Source: Roseovarius atlanticus (lineage in GTDB: Bacteria > Pseudomonadota > Alphaproteobacteria > Rhodobacterales > Rhodobacteraceae). Taken from it: a stretch of DNA of 64,000 bases. The stretch spans positions 62,001 through 126,000 of the forward strand of contig NZ_LAXJ01000008.1 in the NCBI RefSeq assembly GCF_001441615.1, read 5' to 3'. This document shows, piece by piece, positions 1 to 8,515 of the stretch. The notes under the pieces are model-generated. The model had not been told where the DNA came from and made no database searches. It saw only the letters and a program-made list of their open reading frames with translations. Both the position numbers and the translations under genes were made by a program. Within the stretch, counting starts at the first letter, position 1; each line of letters starts with the position of its first letter.

Positions 1-2
1 TC

Positions 3-557
3 GGCGCCGCAATCCTGCTGGCCGGTGGCGCGGCACACCAGAAGGGCGCGTTTTCCAACGTGGGACGCAGCTCGACCGGGTTGAGCCAGGATGAGCGCAT
101 TGCCCGCGCCGCCGAGCGCAACGCCAAGCGCACGCAGATCGCGGCGGGCCGCGTTTCGGCCTCGGCGTCGCGGATGCGCAAGAAGCTTTACAGCGGGCTG
201 GAGCGGCTGGGACCGGAAGCGCGGGATCGCGTGATCTCGCTGCGGCTGAAGGCCGTGGACGCGCAGGAAGCGGCCGAACGCTATGCCCGCGGGGCGGCCA
301 AGTCGGCTGTGGACACGCATAACGCACAACCGCTGGTGACCGGGCTGGTCGCCGCCGGTGTCGGTGGGCTGTTGGGCGCGATGCTGCCCAGCACGCGGCG
401 CGAGGCCGAACTTTTGGGTGCGCGTCGGGATGCGTTTCTGCGCGCCGCCGAAGAACGCCTGTCGGCGGAAATCTCTGAACTGGAAACCAGAGGCAAGGCT
501 GCGGTCAACGAAGCGGTCCGTGCTGGCACCGAACAGTTTCACTCCAAAGCCGGCTAA
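3..557 (+). CDS. C-terminal part of a membrane-associated protein (DUF3618/DUF883-like), 5' end outside window
   Basis: The reading frame is open from the left edge, so the gene starts upstream. A GTG at 60 exists but no ribosome binding site supports it. The visible 184 residues contain a short Ala/Leu/Gly segment at the edge, a charged helical stretch rich in Arg, Ala and Glu, a glycine-rich hydrophobic segment (VTGLVAAGVGGLLGAML) and another charged helix. Such glycine-zipper segments are typical of ElaB/YqjD/DUF883 and DUF3618 stress-associated membrane proteins. The family assignment is inferred from composition only. It lies 19 nt before the AI-2E family gene on the same strand. Confidence 0.55.
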   Translation, partial: GAAILLAGGAAHQKGAFSNVGRSSTGLSQDERIARAAERNAKRTQIAAGRVSASASRMRKKLYSGLERLGPEARDRVISLRLKAVDAQEAAERYARGAAKSAVDTHNAQPLVTGLVAAGVGGLLGAMLPSTRREAELLGARRDAFLRAAEERLSAEISELETRGKAAVNEAVRAGTEQFHSKAG

Positions 558-576
558 ATAAAGGTAAAGACCCAAG

Positions 577-1578
577 GTGGTAGATCACGCCCCGTCGAAG
601 CTGGTAAGGGCCTGCCTTATCACCTTGACATTCATCGCAGTCGTCGCCGCGGCAAAAGAGGCCCAGAACCTCTTTGCTCCGGCGACGTTCGCCCTTGTCT
701 TGGGCGTCGTTTTGTCGCCGGTGGTCAGCCGGCTGGACTCTCTTGGTGTGCCCAGATCCGTCAGTGCGGCTTTCGCGCTGATTTTCGGGGCCGTGGTCAT
801 CTTTCTGCTGATCGTGGCGCTGGGGCCGTTGCTGTCGGCGCTGATCGACCAGGTGCCGCGCATTCAGCAGCAGTTTCGCGGCTGGATGAACGAGCTGACG
901 TTCATGTTGCGCAGCATCGGCGGCATCAATTTCGATGTGGAGCGCACCATTTCCCAAGGCGGCGAGAACGCCGTCGAAGAGGCGATCCCGTCGGTGGCCG
1001 AGGCGCTGTGGCTGGCGCCGAACCTGTTTGGGCAATTGCTGATCTTCGCGGGGACATTGTTCTTTTTCCTGATGACGCGCGACGATATCTACGGCGCCAT
1101 CCCACAGTATCGGGTGGCGCTGAAGCAGGCGGATCGCGCGGTGTCGCATTATTTCGTGACCATCACGCTGATCAACTTGGGGCTTGGCGTCTCGCTGTTC
1201 TGCGTGCTGGTGCTGATCGGGCTGCCCAGCCCGATGTTGTGGGGGGCGGCGGCGTTCATAGCCAACTTCGTTCTCTATCTCGGTCCGCTGACAATCGTGT
1301 TCTCGCTGTTGCTGGCCGGGCTTTTGGCGTTCAACTCGGCCTATGCGCTGGTCGCGCCGGTGTCTTTCCTGATGCTGAACGCGATCGAGGCGCAATTCGT
1401 GACGCCTGCGCTGGTCGGCAAGCGGCTGAAGGTCAATCCGCTGGTCGTCTTTCTTTCCATCGTATTTGGACTGTGGCTTTGGGGACCGCTTGGGGGTATC
1501 GTCGCCCTGCCGGTGGTCGTCTGGGCCTATGCTCTCGTTTCGGCTCAATCCAAGCGCGGGACCGCCTCTGAATACTAG
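577..1578 (+). CDS. AI-2E family transporter (UPF0118-type permease)
   Basis: This 333-residue integral membrane protein has N-terminal hydrophobic helices (about residues 10-90), a soluble amphipathic middle (about 95-170) and a cluster of C-terminal helices. That is the AI-2E exporter/PerM layout. The C-terminal region includes the family's typical NAIEAQFVTPALVGKRLKVNPLVV stretch (part quoted: EAQFVTPALVGKRLKVNP). Translation probably starts at the GTG at 577, and usual family length supports it. Family members export quorum signals or exchange ions; the substrate cannot be read from sequence. It may be transcribed with the preceding partial gene. Confidence 0.85.
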   Translation: MVDHAPSKLVRACLITLTFIAVVAAAKEAQNLFAPATFALVLGVVLSPVVSRLDSLGVPRSVSAAFALIFGAVVIFLLIVALGPLLSALIDQVPRIQQQFRGWMNELTFMLRSIGGINFDVERTISQGGENAVEEAIPSVAEALWLAPNLFGQLLIFAGTLFFFLMTRDDIYGAIPQYRVALKQADRAVSHYFVTITLINLGLGVSLFCVLVLIGLPSPMLWGAAAFIANFVLYLGPLTIVFSLLLAGLLAFNSAYALVAPVSFLMLNAIEAQFVTPALVGKRLKVNPLVVFLSIVFGLWLWGPLGGIVALPVVVWAYALVSAQSKRGTASEY

Positions 1579-1592
1579 ATGGATCAGGTTGC

Positions 1593-2567
1593 ATGACATG
1601 GCAGGATGCTGACACACATCTGTTCGCGCCATTACCGGTAGAGACCAATGCCAAGGGCGCCGTGCGGCGCACCGGGATCGAGGTGGAGTTCTCGGGCCTG
1701 TGCGAGCGCCGTGCGGCGTCGATCCTGCAAGAGCAGTTCGGCGGAGACCTGGATGATGCGGATCCGCACCTGTTGTTCGTGCGGGACAGTGCGCTGGGCG
1801 ATCTGGAGATCGAGCTGGACACGACCCTTGGCAAGAAAAAGAGCGGCGGGCTGGCCGGGGTGCAAGTCAAAGATCTGTTGCGCGGGCTGGTGCCGGTCGA
1901 GATCGTGACAGAACCGCTGACACCCGAGAAGGTGGCGCAGTTCGACAAGGCGATCCCGGCGCTGCGCGAGGCCGGGGCAAGCGGGTCGCGCAACGGGGTG
2001 TTCCTGGGATTCGGCGTGCATCTGAATGTCGAGGTGGTCGCGCCCGCCGATCCGCACACGTTGCGCACGGTGCGGGCCTTTGGTTTGCTGGATCCGGTCT
2101 TGCGGGCCGAGAACGGCATCGACATGACGCGCCGCGTGCTGCCGTTCGTCAACGCGTGGCCGCGGGCGCTGGTCGATGAGCTGGTCGCGGAGAAACCGGA
2201 CCGGCTGGAACTGCTGCTGGACCTGATGGATCCGCATGTGCGCACGCGCAATCACGCTCTGGATCTGCTGCCGCTGATGAAACACGCGCTGCCGCGGTTG
2301 TTCGAGGCGAGTTATCCCGACGAGCACAGCACCAAGGCGCGCCCGGCGTTTCACTTTCGCCTGCCCGACAGCCGGATCAACGAGACAGGCTGGTCGTTGC
2401 AGGAGCCGTGGGAGATGTGGCGGCTGGTCGAGGAAGTGGCCGCGAGCGCGCAGTTGGAGGCGCTGGAGGAGGCGTGGCAGGATCATGCGCGCTCGGGCGG
2501 GGTGCTGCGCCGGGAAAGCGCGTGGGTGAGGATCGCGAGCGACATCCTGGGCAGTGACAGGCGATGA
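1593..2567 (+). CDS. Putative amidoligase family protein
   Basis: The 324-residue protein matches the amidoligase family of glutamine-synthetase-like ATP-dependent ligases. The N-terminus has the strand RRTGIEVEFSGL, whose Glu residues are typical metal ligands of the fold. An acidic RDSALGDLEIELD segment follows near residues 65-80, and a GVHLNVEV strand lies further on. The family is known to form amide bonds between carboxylates and amines. Its gene overlaps the next one, a class I glutamine amidotransferase, by four bases (ATGA). This is the coupled pairing described for amidoligase operons. The substrate, whether peptide, polyamine or wall component, is unknown. Confidence 0.8.
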   Translation: MTWQDADTHLFAPLPVETNAKGAVRRTGIEVEFSGLCERRAASILQEQFGGDLDDADPHLLFVRDSALGDLEIELDTTLGKKKSGGLAGVQVKDLLRGLVPVEIVTEPLTPEKVAQFDKAIPALREAGASGSRNGVFLGFGVHLNVEVVAPADPHTLRTVRAFGLLDPVLRAENGIDMTRRVLPFVNAWPRALVDELVAEKPDRLELLLDLMDPHVRTRNHALDLLPLMKHALPRLFEASYPDEHSTKARPAFHFRLPDSRINETGWSLQEPWEMWRLVEEVAASAQLEALEEAWQDHARSGGVLRRESAWVRIASDILGSDRR

Positions 2568-3274
2568 GCCGGCCGGTGATCGCGGTGACCACCTCGCAGC
2601 GGTCGGGGTGGCGGATTTTTCCGCTGGTGCGGTTCAACCTGTGGCTGGCCGGGGCACGAGCCGTGCGCTGGGGCGTGGGGCGGCCGGCGGACCTGGGTGC
2701 GGTGGACGGGCTGATCATCGGGGGCGGCGACGATGTGGGGCCGGAGCTGTACGGTGGTGTGCTGGGCGTGTCTGCCACGCTGGACCGGGCGCGGGACGAC
2801 CTGGAGCGGGGATTGGCCACCGAGGCGTTGGAGCTTGGCGTTCCGGTTCTGGGGATCTGCCGTGGCGCGCAGATGATGAACGTGGCCTTTGGCGGTACGC
2901 TGGACCAGAACGCTTGGCAGACCTTCGGCAAGGCCGAGAAGATCAAGACCATCCTGCCCAAACGCGATGTCGAGGTGGTGGCGGACACGCATTTGGCACG
3001 GATTTGCGGGCCCGCGCCGATGCGGGTGAACGCGCTGCACACCCAGGCGGTGCAGGCGCTGGGCGCGGGGCTGCGGGTGGCGGCGCGGGACACGCACGGG
3101 ATGATCCAGGCCATCGAGCGCCGGGCCGATCCGTTTGCGGTGGGGGTGCAGTGGCATCCCGAGCACCTGTTCTATGCGCGGCGCCAGCGGCTGTTGTTCA
3201 GCGCACTGGTCGCGGCGGCGGGGGCCTATCGCGACGCGCGGGCGCAGGTGGACGCAGCGTTGGAGAACGCATGA
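2564..3274 (+). CDS. Class I glutamine amidotransferase-like / gamma-glutamyl hydrolase (peptidase C26 type)
   Basis: The 236-residue protein has the class I amidotransferase fold with a visible catalytic triad. The nucleophile Cys lies in the elbow GVPVLGICRGAQMMN (about residue 107), and the His/Glu pair lies in GVQWHPEHLF (about residue 200). An early GGGDDVGPELYGG loop is typical of PuuD-like gamma-glutamyl-GABA hydrolases. It starts inside the end of the amidoligase gene, so the two are translationally coupled. It may hydrolyse or edit the gamma-glutamyl or amide bonds made by the partner, or supply ammonia to it. A strong hairpin terminator follows immediately. Confidence 0.85.
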   Translation: MSRPVIAVTTSQRSGWRIFPLVRFNLWLAGARAVRWGVGRPADLGAVDGLIIGGGDDVGPELYGGVLGVSATLDRARDDLERGLATEALELGVPVLGICRGAQMMNVAFGGTLDQNAWQTFGKAEKIKTILPKRDVEVVADTHLARICGPAPMRVNALHTQAVQALGAGLRVAARDTHGMIQAIERRADPFAVGVQWHPEHLFYARRQRLLFSALVAAAGAYRDARAQVDAALENA

Positions 3275-3275
3275 A

Positions 3276-3300
3276 AAAGGGCGCCGCGAGGGCGCCCTTT
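3276..3300. terminator. Bidirectional intrinsic terminator between the amidotransferase gene and csbD
   Basis: A perfect 10-bp inverted repeat (AAAGGGCGCC / GGCGCCCTTT) with a 5-nt loop begins two bases after the stop codon of the plus-strand gene. A-runs and T-runs flank it, so it can stop transcription from both convergent sides. Confidence 0.85.
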
Positions 3301-3319
3301 GACGTGTATGAGGACCGGT

Positions 3320-3517
3320 TTAGAAGCCGGCGAGGATGTTGTCGACGTCGCGGCGGACTTCGTCCTTGTCCTTGCCGACCTTGGCTTGCAGCTTGCCGAT
3401 CATCTGCTCGCGCTCGCCGCGCGCTTCTTCGATGTCGTCGTCGCTGAGGTCGCCATAGATCTCGCGCAGTTTGCCTTTGATCTGGGTCCAGTTGCCTTCG
3501 ATGCGATCTTGGTCCAT
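3320..3517 (-). CDS. CsbD family stress protein
   Basis: This 65-residue hydrophilic protein starts MDQDRIEGNWTQIKGKLRE, the hallmark of the CsbD family (small, abundant, stress-induced proteins of unknown mechanism). The start at 3517 is preferred over an ATG 18 bases upstream because an AGGAGA ribosome binding site sits just before it. An EcfG-type promoter lies about 80 bases upstream. The gene therefore appears to belong to the general stress regulon whose regulators follow in the window. Confidence 0.92.
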   Translation of the reverse strand: MDQDRIEGNWTQIKGKLREIYGDLSDDDIEEARGEREQMIGKLQAKVGKDKDEVRRDVDNILAGF

Positions 3518-3594
3518 CTCGATTTCTCCTAGCATATCAGGGATTTAAGCCGTCCCGACAGTGGGGCGGCCGGTTGTCTCATCTGTACAAGATA

Positions 3595-3620
3595 AACGCG
3601 GAGGAGCGGCCGGGAGTTCC
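3595..3620 (-). promoter_or_regulatory. EcfG-type promoter of csbD
   Basis: On the minus strand GGAAC (3620-3616) is followed after 17 nt by CGTTTATC (CGTT at 3598-3595). This matches the alphaproteobacterial EcfG consensus of GGAAC and CGTT with a 16-17 nt spacer. It lies between the end of the phospholipase D gene and csbD. Confidence 0.8.
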
Positions 3621-3635
3621 GGCGTGCGCAGCGGA

Positions 3636-5129
3636 TCAGACGATGTTTTCCGTCACGCCGGGCAGGTTGAGCCAAGTATCGCGCAATTGCGCGCTGTCAT
3701 GATGCACGAGGAAGCCGTGGCGGTTCTCGGGGTTCATGACGCTGTTCTCGGCAATCTTTTTGAACCACCAGGAAAACATGGTGTCATGCGCCCGCGCCTC
3801 GGGCGGCAGGTCGTCGAACCACCAGTGCGACATCAGCCGTTCGCGCAAGGTGGCGATGCGTGCGGGGTCGGTGATGCGCACGGCGGCCTCTGTATCCCAA
3901 TAGAGCGAGCGGCCGTTGAGGTTGGCCGAACCGACCAGGGCAAAGCTGTCGTCCTGCACGAGGACCTTGTTGTGCACGTGGATGAGCGGCGAGCCAGAGA
4001 GCGTCTGGATCGTGTCGCGCGCGGCGAAGCGGGGTTGCACAGGCGTGGCGACGACGACGCGGTCGCCGAAGCTGTCGCGCACCATTTCGATCGCGTCGTG
4101 CTGGAGCGACATGCCGAAGCGGGCGTCGATGCCGACCTCGCTGGAGTACGCGACCTCGTCGGGCAGACCGGGCAGGATGATGATGGCGTGCAGATCGGGG
4201 CGGCGACGCCCCTCTTTGGCCAGACGCTTGGCGAGGCCGCGGGCGCGCAGATACTGCGTCTCGATATAGACCATGTCCTTGGCCCGCTTGAAGGCGCGGA
4301 TGTGATCCTCTTCGATCTCGTGCAGGAGCGTCTTGGGCGAGACGTAGGGCAGCTGAGTGGGGCGCGGCGCGGAGAGCGTGCGGCGGATGTGCTTCATCGG
4401 CGCGGGCTTGCGGCAGGCCTCGATGCTGGTGAGGAAGGTCTTGATGTGGTGCGCCGCCTCCTTCGCCTCGGGGCCGTTGCGGATGAGCAGTTGCACGTCC
4501 GACCAGGTATGCGCGGCGATGCGGTCATGCTGGGGCGTGTCGTAGCGCCGCTCGTTCAGGTCGAGCCCGCCGATATAGAGCACTTCGTCGTCGATTACGG
4601 CGATTTTCTGGTGGTGCGAGGTGGTGTGCAGTTCCGGCAGCGTGCCGTCGTCAAGCCGCACCGCTTCGCGCAGTTTCTGGTCGTCGTTGAGCGCCATCAG
4701 CCGCTTGGACCTTCGGCGCAGCACGGCGGGGAGGAAGGCCAGCCAGGGCAGGCGGCCGGCCTTGGCCGGGTGCAGGTCGGCGCGGATGCGCAGGTTGTGA
4801 ATGGGACAGTCGGAGATTTCGGCCAGTGCCGCCGCCTGCCGCACGGTGCGCCATGTCAGGCGGTGCAATTCGGTGGCGAAGACGGGATCGAAATCGCTGA
4901 CGGTCAGATCGATCGTGACGCCGCGGCAGAGCAGATGCTCGAAAAGATCGAACCAGGTATCGCCGATTTCGCGGGCCTCTGGGCTGCGCAGCTGGGTCGT
5001 GAGGTCGAAGATGCGGAACGAGGCCACGATATGGGACCTGGCCGCAAGAACGGCGCGCTCGAAGACCGGCCACGCCTCGGACGCGGTGATCATGACCTGG
5101 AAGTCTGGATCGTCCTGAGCGTGCGTCAC
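3636..5129 (-). CDS. Phospholipase D-like phosphodiesterase with two HKD motifs
   Basis: The 497-residue protein has both catalytic HxKxxxxD motifs of the PLD superfamily: His173/Lys175/Asp180 in SHHQKIAVID, and His386/Lys388/Asp393 in IHVHNKVLVQDD followed by GSANLNGRS. There is no signal peptide or clear membrane segment, so it is likely cytoplasmic or peripheral. Family members hydrolyse phospholipids or act as cardiolipin synthase-like transferases. Its start codon overlaps the histidine kinase stop by four bases. It is therefore probably co-transcribed with the stress-response kinase and sigma factor and may remodel membrane lipids under stress (inference). Confidence 0.9.
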   Translation of the reverse strand: MTHAQDDPDFQVMITASEAWPVFERAVLAARSHIVASFRIFDLTTQLRSPEAREIGDTWFDLFEHLLCRGVTIDLTVSDFDPVFATELHRLTWRTVRQAAALAEISDCPIHNLRIRADLHPAKAGRLPWLAFLPAVLRRRSKRLMALNDDQKLREAVRLDDGTLPELHTTSHHQKIAVIDDEVLYIGGLDLNERRYDTPQHDRIAAHTWSDVQLLIRNGPEAKEAAHHIKTFLTSIEACRKPAPMKHIRRTLSAPRPTQLPYVSPKTLLHEIEEDHIRAFKRAKDMVYIETQYLRARGLAKRLAKEGRRRPDLHAIIILPGLPDEVAYSSEVGIDARFGMSLQHDAIEMVRDSFGDRVVVATPVQPRFAARDTIQTLSGSPLIHVHNKVLVQDDSFALVGSANLNGRSLYWDTEAAVRITDPARIATLRERLMSHWWFDDLPPEARAHDTMFSWWFKKIAENSVMNPENRHGFLVHHDSAQLRDTWLNLPGVTENIV

Positions 5130-6826
5130 GAGGGGGCCTCGAAATCCTTTCGTTCGAAGACGACATGCAGAGCGTAATGGGTATCGTCGTCGGTCACTTG
5201 CTGTTCGCCTTCAAGCTGGCTGACGAAGGCCTGCATCAGCTTGGTGCCCAGACCGCTGACGGTTTCGACATCGGGGATCGGCTGGGGCCTGACGGGGCCC
5301 TTGGAGTTGGTGACGCTAAGCCGGTAGCGGCCGTCGTCCTGTTCCTTCAGCGTCACCTTGACCGACGGTTTTTCACCCTGATCCGCACCGGCATATTTCA
5401 GCGCGTTGGTCAGCGCCTCGGCCAGCAGCATCGAGAGTGGCACGGCCTGATCGGGGTAGAGCGGCAGGGTGTCGATGTCACGCTCGATTTCGATGCCGGG
5501 CACCGTCATCATGGTGGAGATGTCGGTGACCACCGCCTCGAGCAGCTCGTTGGCCTCGATCGTCAGAAGGTCGGGCGTGGTGTACAGCGTGCGGTGCAGC
5601 ATGGCGAGGCCGTTGACGCGCCGTTGCAGGCTGGCCAGCATGAACTTGGCCTCGGGCGTCTTGGCGCTGCGCAGTTGCATGTTCATGATCGAGGCGATCA
5701 TTTGCAGGTTGTTCTTGACGCGGTGGTGCACCTCTTTCAGCAGCACTTCCTTGTCCTTGAGATCCTTGTCCTGCCGCGCCTCGGATTCGGCGATGATGAT
5801 GGCCATGCGGTTGAAGGCGCGTTCGGCCTCGGCAAATTCCTCGGGCGGGTTTTGCAGGCGCAGGGGGAAGCCGTCGCGCTGACCCAGGGCGAAGCGGCGC
5901 ATGGCCGAGCGCAGGTCGCGGACATGGCGGATCACGACGCGGCGCAGTTCGTACCAGGCGAAGGCCAGGCCGGCGGCCCAGATCGCCAGGGGAAAGAGCA
6001 GGTTGAGCACGTAGTAGGATAACGCCCCGCCGCCCCAGGCAGAGGCGCGGGCGGGCCAGCTTGCGATGACGCTGACCTGATCCTGAAAGATGCTGGCCAC
6101 GGCATAGATGCGTTCCTCGCCCAGCCCGTTGACGCCAGTGAAGGTGGTGCCCACTTGGCGGTTGAGATCCTGGGGGGCGATGAGCCGTGGCAGGATATCT
6201 TCGGCGTTTTCGCGGCCGCCGCTGGCCGAAACGACCTGGCCGTCGCGGGTGAAGGTGACGAAGCGCAGTTCGTGATCAAAGCGGCGGGAGGTGAGCGGCT
6301 GGTAGGTCATGCGCAGCGGAACCGAGAGCGACACGACGCCCGCAAGGCTGCGGTCGATGTAGACCGGGTGGTTGACGACCAGAACAGGCTGTTGCGTGAC
6401 CGAGCCGAGGGCCGCGACATAGACGCTGGGGCCGTCGGCGTTGAGCGCGCGCTGGAGACGCTCCAGCTTGCTGAAATCCCGTACCTCGTCGCTGTCCGAG
6501 CTGCATTCCATCATGCCCGACATCTTGGTGTATCCGGCAAAGGCGATATGCGCGTTGCTTTCCGCGAACTCGCGCATGACCTCGCGGCAGGCGGGCGCGT
6601 CATCGAGGATGGACAGCGCCGCGAGCCCTTCGGCCGAGCCCAGCGTTTGCTGGATCAGCTCGCGTTCGTCCCGTGCGGCGGAGGTGGTTTCGAAGAAGAG
6701 CGCGTTGAGGCGCAGGTTCTCGGTTTCGTCCAGGACCTGATCGGTCTGGTAGACCGCGATGACGCCCAAGGGAAAAAGCGCCAGAGCCATAAGCGCAAAA
6801 AGACGAAACGACAGTCGGTTGACCAT
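5126..6826 (-). CDS. Sensor histidine kinase of the HisKA_2 type, probable PhyR kinase
   Basis: Membrane helices near the N-terminus (IFALMALALFPLGVI region) and around position 290 of the long form flank a roughly 240-residue periplasmic sensor domain. A HAMP-like linker follows, then a HisKA_2 dimerisation domain with the phospho-accepting His in LLKEVHHRVKNNLQ, and an HATPase domain (EALTNALKYA, GLGTKLM). Such kinases phosphorylate PhyR in the general stress response. I chose the ATG at 6826; a TTG at 6868, overlapping ecfG, would add 14 residues. Neither has a good ribosome binding site. Linkage to ecfG, nepR and phyR supports the role; the stimulus is unknown. Confidence 0.88.
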   Translation of the reverse strand: MVNRLSFRLFALMALALFPLGVIAVYQTDQVLDETENLRLNALFFETTSAARDERELIQQTLGSAEGLAALSILDDAPACREVMREFAESNAHIAFAGYTKMSGMMECSSDSDEVRDFSKLERLQRALNADGPSVYVAALGSVTQQPVLVVNHPVYIDRSLAGVVSLSVPLRMTYQPLTSRRFDHELRFVTFTRDGQVVSASGGRENAEDILPRLIAPQDLNRQVGTTFTGVNGLGEERIYAVASIFQDQVSVIASWPARASAWGGGALSYYVLNLLFPLAIWAAGLAFAWYELRRVVIRHVRDLRSAMRRFALGQRDGFPLRLQNPPEEFAEAERAFNRMAIIIAESEARQDKDLKDKEVLLKEVHHRVKNNLQMIASIMNMQLRSAKTPEAKFMLASLQRRVNGLAMLHRTLYTTPDLLTIEANELLEAVVTDISTMMTVPGIEIERDIDTLPLYPDQAVPLSMLLAEALTNALKYAGADQGEKPSVKVTLKEQDDGRYRLSVTNSKGPVRPQPIPDVETVSGLGTKLMQAFVSQLEGEQQVTDDDTHYALHVVFERKDFEAPS

Positions 6827-6860
6827 CGTTCCGTATGCGTCGAGCAGGGCTTTGGACTTC

Positions 6861-7409
6861 TTAGGCAACGCTTTTGTTCGCCGATACGATGCCCGCGGTG
6901 ACCGCGTCTGTCGTTTCGAGTACCTGATCCTCGTCCAGATGCATCAGTTCGACCAGCCGCGCACGTGCACGGTTGACGCGGCTTTTGATCGTGCCGACGG
7001 CAACCCCGCATGTTTCAGCGGCTTCCTCGTAGGAGAAGCCACCGGCACCGACGAGAACCAGCGCCTCGCGCTGCTCGTCGGGCAGCTTGTCGAAGGCCAC
7101 GTGGAAATCGCGCATTTGCAAACGGCCATCGTGATCGGGCTTTTTGGCCAGCGATGCGGCCAGTTCGCCATCGGTGTCGGACACCTCGCGGCGCGCCTTG
7201 CGGTGATGCGAATAGTAGGTGTTGCGCAGGATCGTGAACAACCAGGCGCGCATATTCGTGCCGGGCTGGAACTTGTCGATATTGGTCCAGGCCTTGACGA
7301 GCGCGTCCTGCACCATGTCATCGGCCAGCGCGGAATTGCGGGTGAGACTCATGGCGAAGGCCCGCATCGGGCCCAGGTGTTCAACCAGTTCGTCGCGAGG
7401 ATCGCTCAT
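6861..7409 (-). CDS. ecfG: General stress response ECF sigma factor EcfG
   Basis: The 182-residue protein has sigma-70 region 2 (ADDMVQDALVKAWTNIDKF, then NMRAWLFTILRNTYYSHHRK) and region 4 (LPDEQREALVLVGAGGFSYEEAAE, then GTIKSRVNRARARL). These match EcfG (ECF15 group) sigma factors, which direct RNA polymerase to GGAAC/CGTT promoters. The start overlaps nepR by four bases, so sigma and anti-sigma are translationally coupled. In the known pathway NepR holds EcfG inactive until phosphorylated PhyR captures NepR. The EcfG-type promoter upstream of nepR implies positive autoregulation. Confidence 0.95.
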   Translation of the reverse strand: MSDPRDELVEHLGPMRAFAMSLTRNSALADDMVQDALVKAWTNIDKFQPGTNMRAWLFTILRNTYYSHHRKARREVSDTDGELAASLAKKPDHDGRLQMRDFHVAFDKLPDEQREALVLVGAGGFSYEEAAETCGVAVGTIKSRVNRARARLVELMHLDEDQVLETTDAVTAGIVSANKSVA

Positions 7410-7582
7410 GTATTGTCGTCCGATTCCGAATTGGCACCATCGGCGGTGCCACTGGTTTTGAGTTGTTCCAGAAGGTCAGTGAAACGCGAGGGAAGCGGTT
7501 CGCTGGCCACATCTTCAAACGCACGCTTCAGATTTTCATCAATTGTATTTTCCACACTTGAAGTCCGTTTTGCTCGGGTCAT
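7406..7582 (-). CDS. nepR: Anti-sigma factor NepR
   Basis: This small acidic protein (58 residues from 7582, or 65 from an alternative ATG at 7603) carries the NepR core helix ENTIDENLKRAFEDV followed by PLPSRFTDLLEQLK. These are the two helices known to bind EcfG and PhyR. A weak AGAGA just upstream favours 7582; the start at 7603 has no visible ribosome binding site and would lie only about 15 nt from the predicted transcript start. It is the first gene of the nepR-ecfG-kinase-phospholipase run and shares a divergent promoter region with phyR. Confidence 0.9.
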   Translation of the reverse strand: MTRAKRTSSVENTIDENLKRAFEDVASEPLPSRFTDLLEQLKTSGTADGANSESDDNT

Positions 7583-7618
7583 TATTGTCTCTGTGTTTGA
7601 CATCTGTGCACTGTGTCT

Positions 7619-7650
7619 GGAACCAAACGCGTCCAAACGTGTTGGGTTCC
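7619..7650. promoter_or_regulatory. Overlapping divergent EcfG-type promoters for nepR-ecfG and phyR
   Basis: One 32-bp quasi-palindrome carries a promoter on each strand. On the minus strand GGAAC (7650-7646), 16 nt and CGTT (7629-7626) point to nepR. On the plus strand GGAAC (7619-7623), 16 nt and TGTT (7640-7643) point to phyR. Each -35 box lies next to the other promoter's -10 box. EcfG should therefore activate its own operon and its anti-anti-sigma factor from a shared site. Confidence 0.85.
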
Positions 7651-7681
7651 AAGATAGTAGAAAAAAACCGGAAGTAATCAA

Positions 7682-8491
7682 ATGACCGAAAACAAGTCCG
7701 ATGATCTTAGCGAGAAAATCGGTGCAAATTTGCCTTATCTTCGCCGGTACGCGCGCGCCTTGACAGGGTCGCAGGAGCGCGGCGACCAATACGCCATGGC
7801 GACGCTCGAGGCCGTTTTGAGTGACCGCGACGTGTTCGACACCTCGATTTCCCCGAAGACGGCACTCTTCAAGGTGTTTCAGCCTATCTGGGCGTCGTCG
7901 GGTGCGGTGTTCTCGGACGACGACACCGGATTGCAGGCGAAAGCCCAGGCGCATCTGGCCAAACTGACGACGAACACGCGCGAGGCGTTGCTGTTGCACA
8001 CGATCGAGGAATTCAGTTTTTCCGAAGTCGGTATAATCATGGATGTCAGCGAAGACGAGGCGCGGTCGCTGGTCGATATCGCCTACGACGAAATGTCGAG
8101 CGTGTTGTCGGGACGGGTGATGATCATCGAGGATGAAGCGATCATCGCGATGGACCTGGAAGGTATCGTGAGCGACATGGGCCACCGGGTGACGGGCATC
8201 GCGCGCACGGAAAGCGATGCGCTGAAGCTGTTCAACGACGAAACGCCGGATCTTATTCTGTCGGACATCCAGTTGGCCGACGGGTCGAGCGGCATCGATG
8301 CGGTCAACCGGATCATGGAAAATGCGCCGGAGATCCCGGTGATCTTTATCACCGCCTTCCCCGAGCGTCTGCTGACGGGCGAGGGGCCGGAGCCGGCCTT
8401 CCTGATCCCCAAACCGTACCAGTCGGACCAAGTGCGTTCGGCTGTCAGTCAGGCCATGTTCTTTTCGTCGACCGAGACGCTGAAAGCCTGA
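7682..8491 (+). CDS. phyR: General stress response regulator PhyR (sigma-like plus receiver domains)
   Basis: The 269-residue protein has the PhyR architecture. A degenerate sigma-factor-like domain occupies residues 1-140 (region-4-like EALLLHTIEEFSFSEVGIIM). A response-regulator receiver domain follows from residue 145, with acidic pocket VMIIEDE, phosphorylation site Asp195 in LILSDIQL, and the conserved Lys in FLIPKPYQ. After phosphorylation the sigma-like domain mimics EcfG and sequesters NepR. A GGAAG ribosome binding site precedes the ATG. It is divergent from nepR-ecfG and ends in a strong terminator. Confidence 0.96.
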   Translation: MTENKSDDLSEKIGANLPYLRRYARALTGSQERGDQYAMATLEAVLSDRDVFDTSISPKTALFKVFQPIWASSGAVFSDDDTGLQAKAQAHLAKLTTNTREALLLHTIEEFSFSEVGIIMDVSEDEARSLVDIAYDEMSSVLSGRVMIIEDEAIIAMDLEGIVSDMGHRVTGIARTESDALKLFNDETPDLILSDIQLADGSSGIDAVNRIMENAPEIPVIFITAFPERLLTGEGPEPAFLIPKPYQSDQVRSAVSQAMFFSSTETLKA

Positions 8492-8515
8492 GGCGTTTTG
8501 CCGACGATCGCGTTC

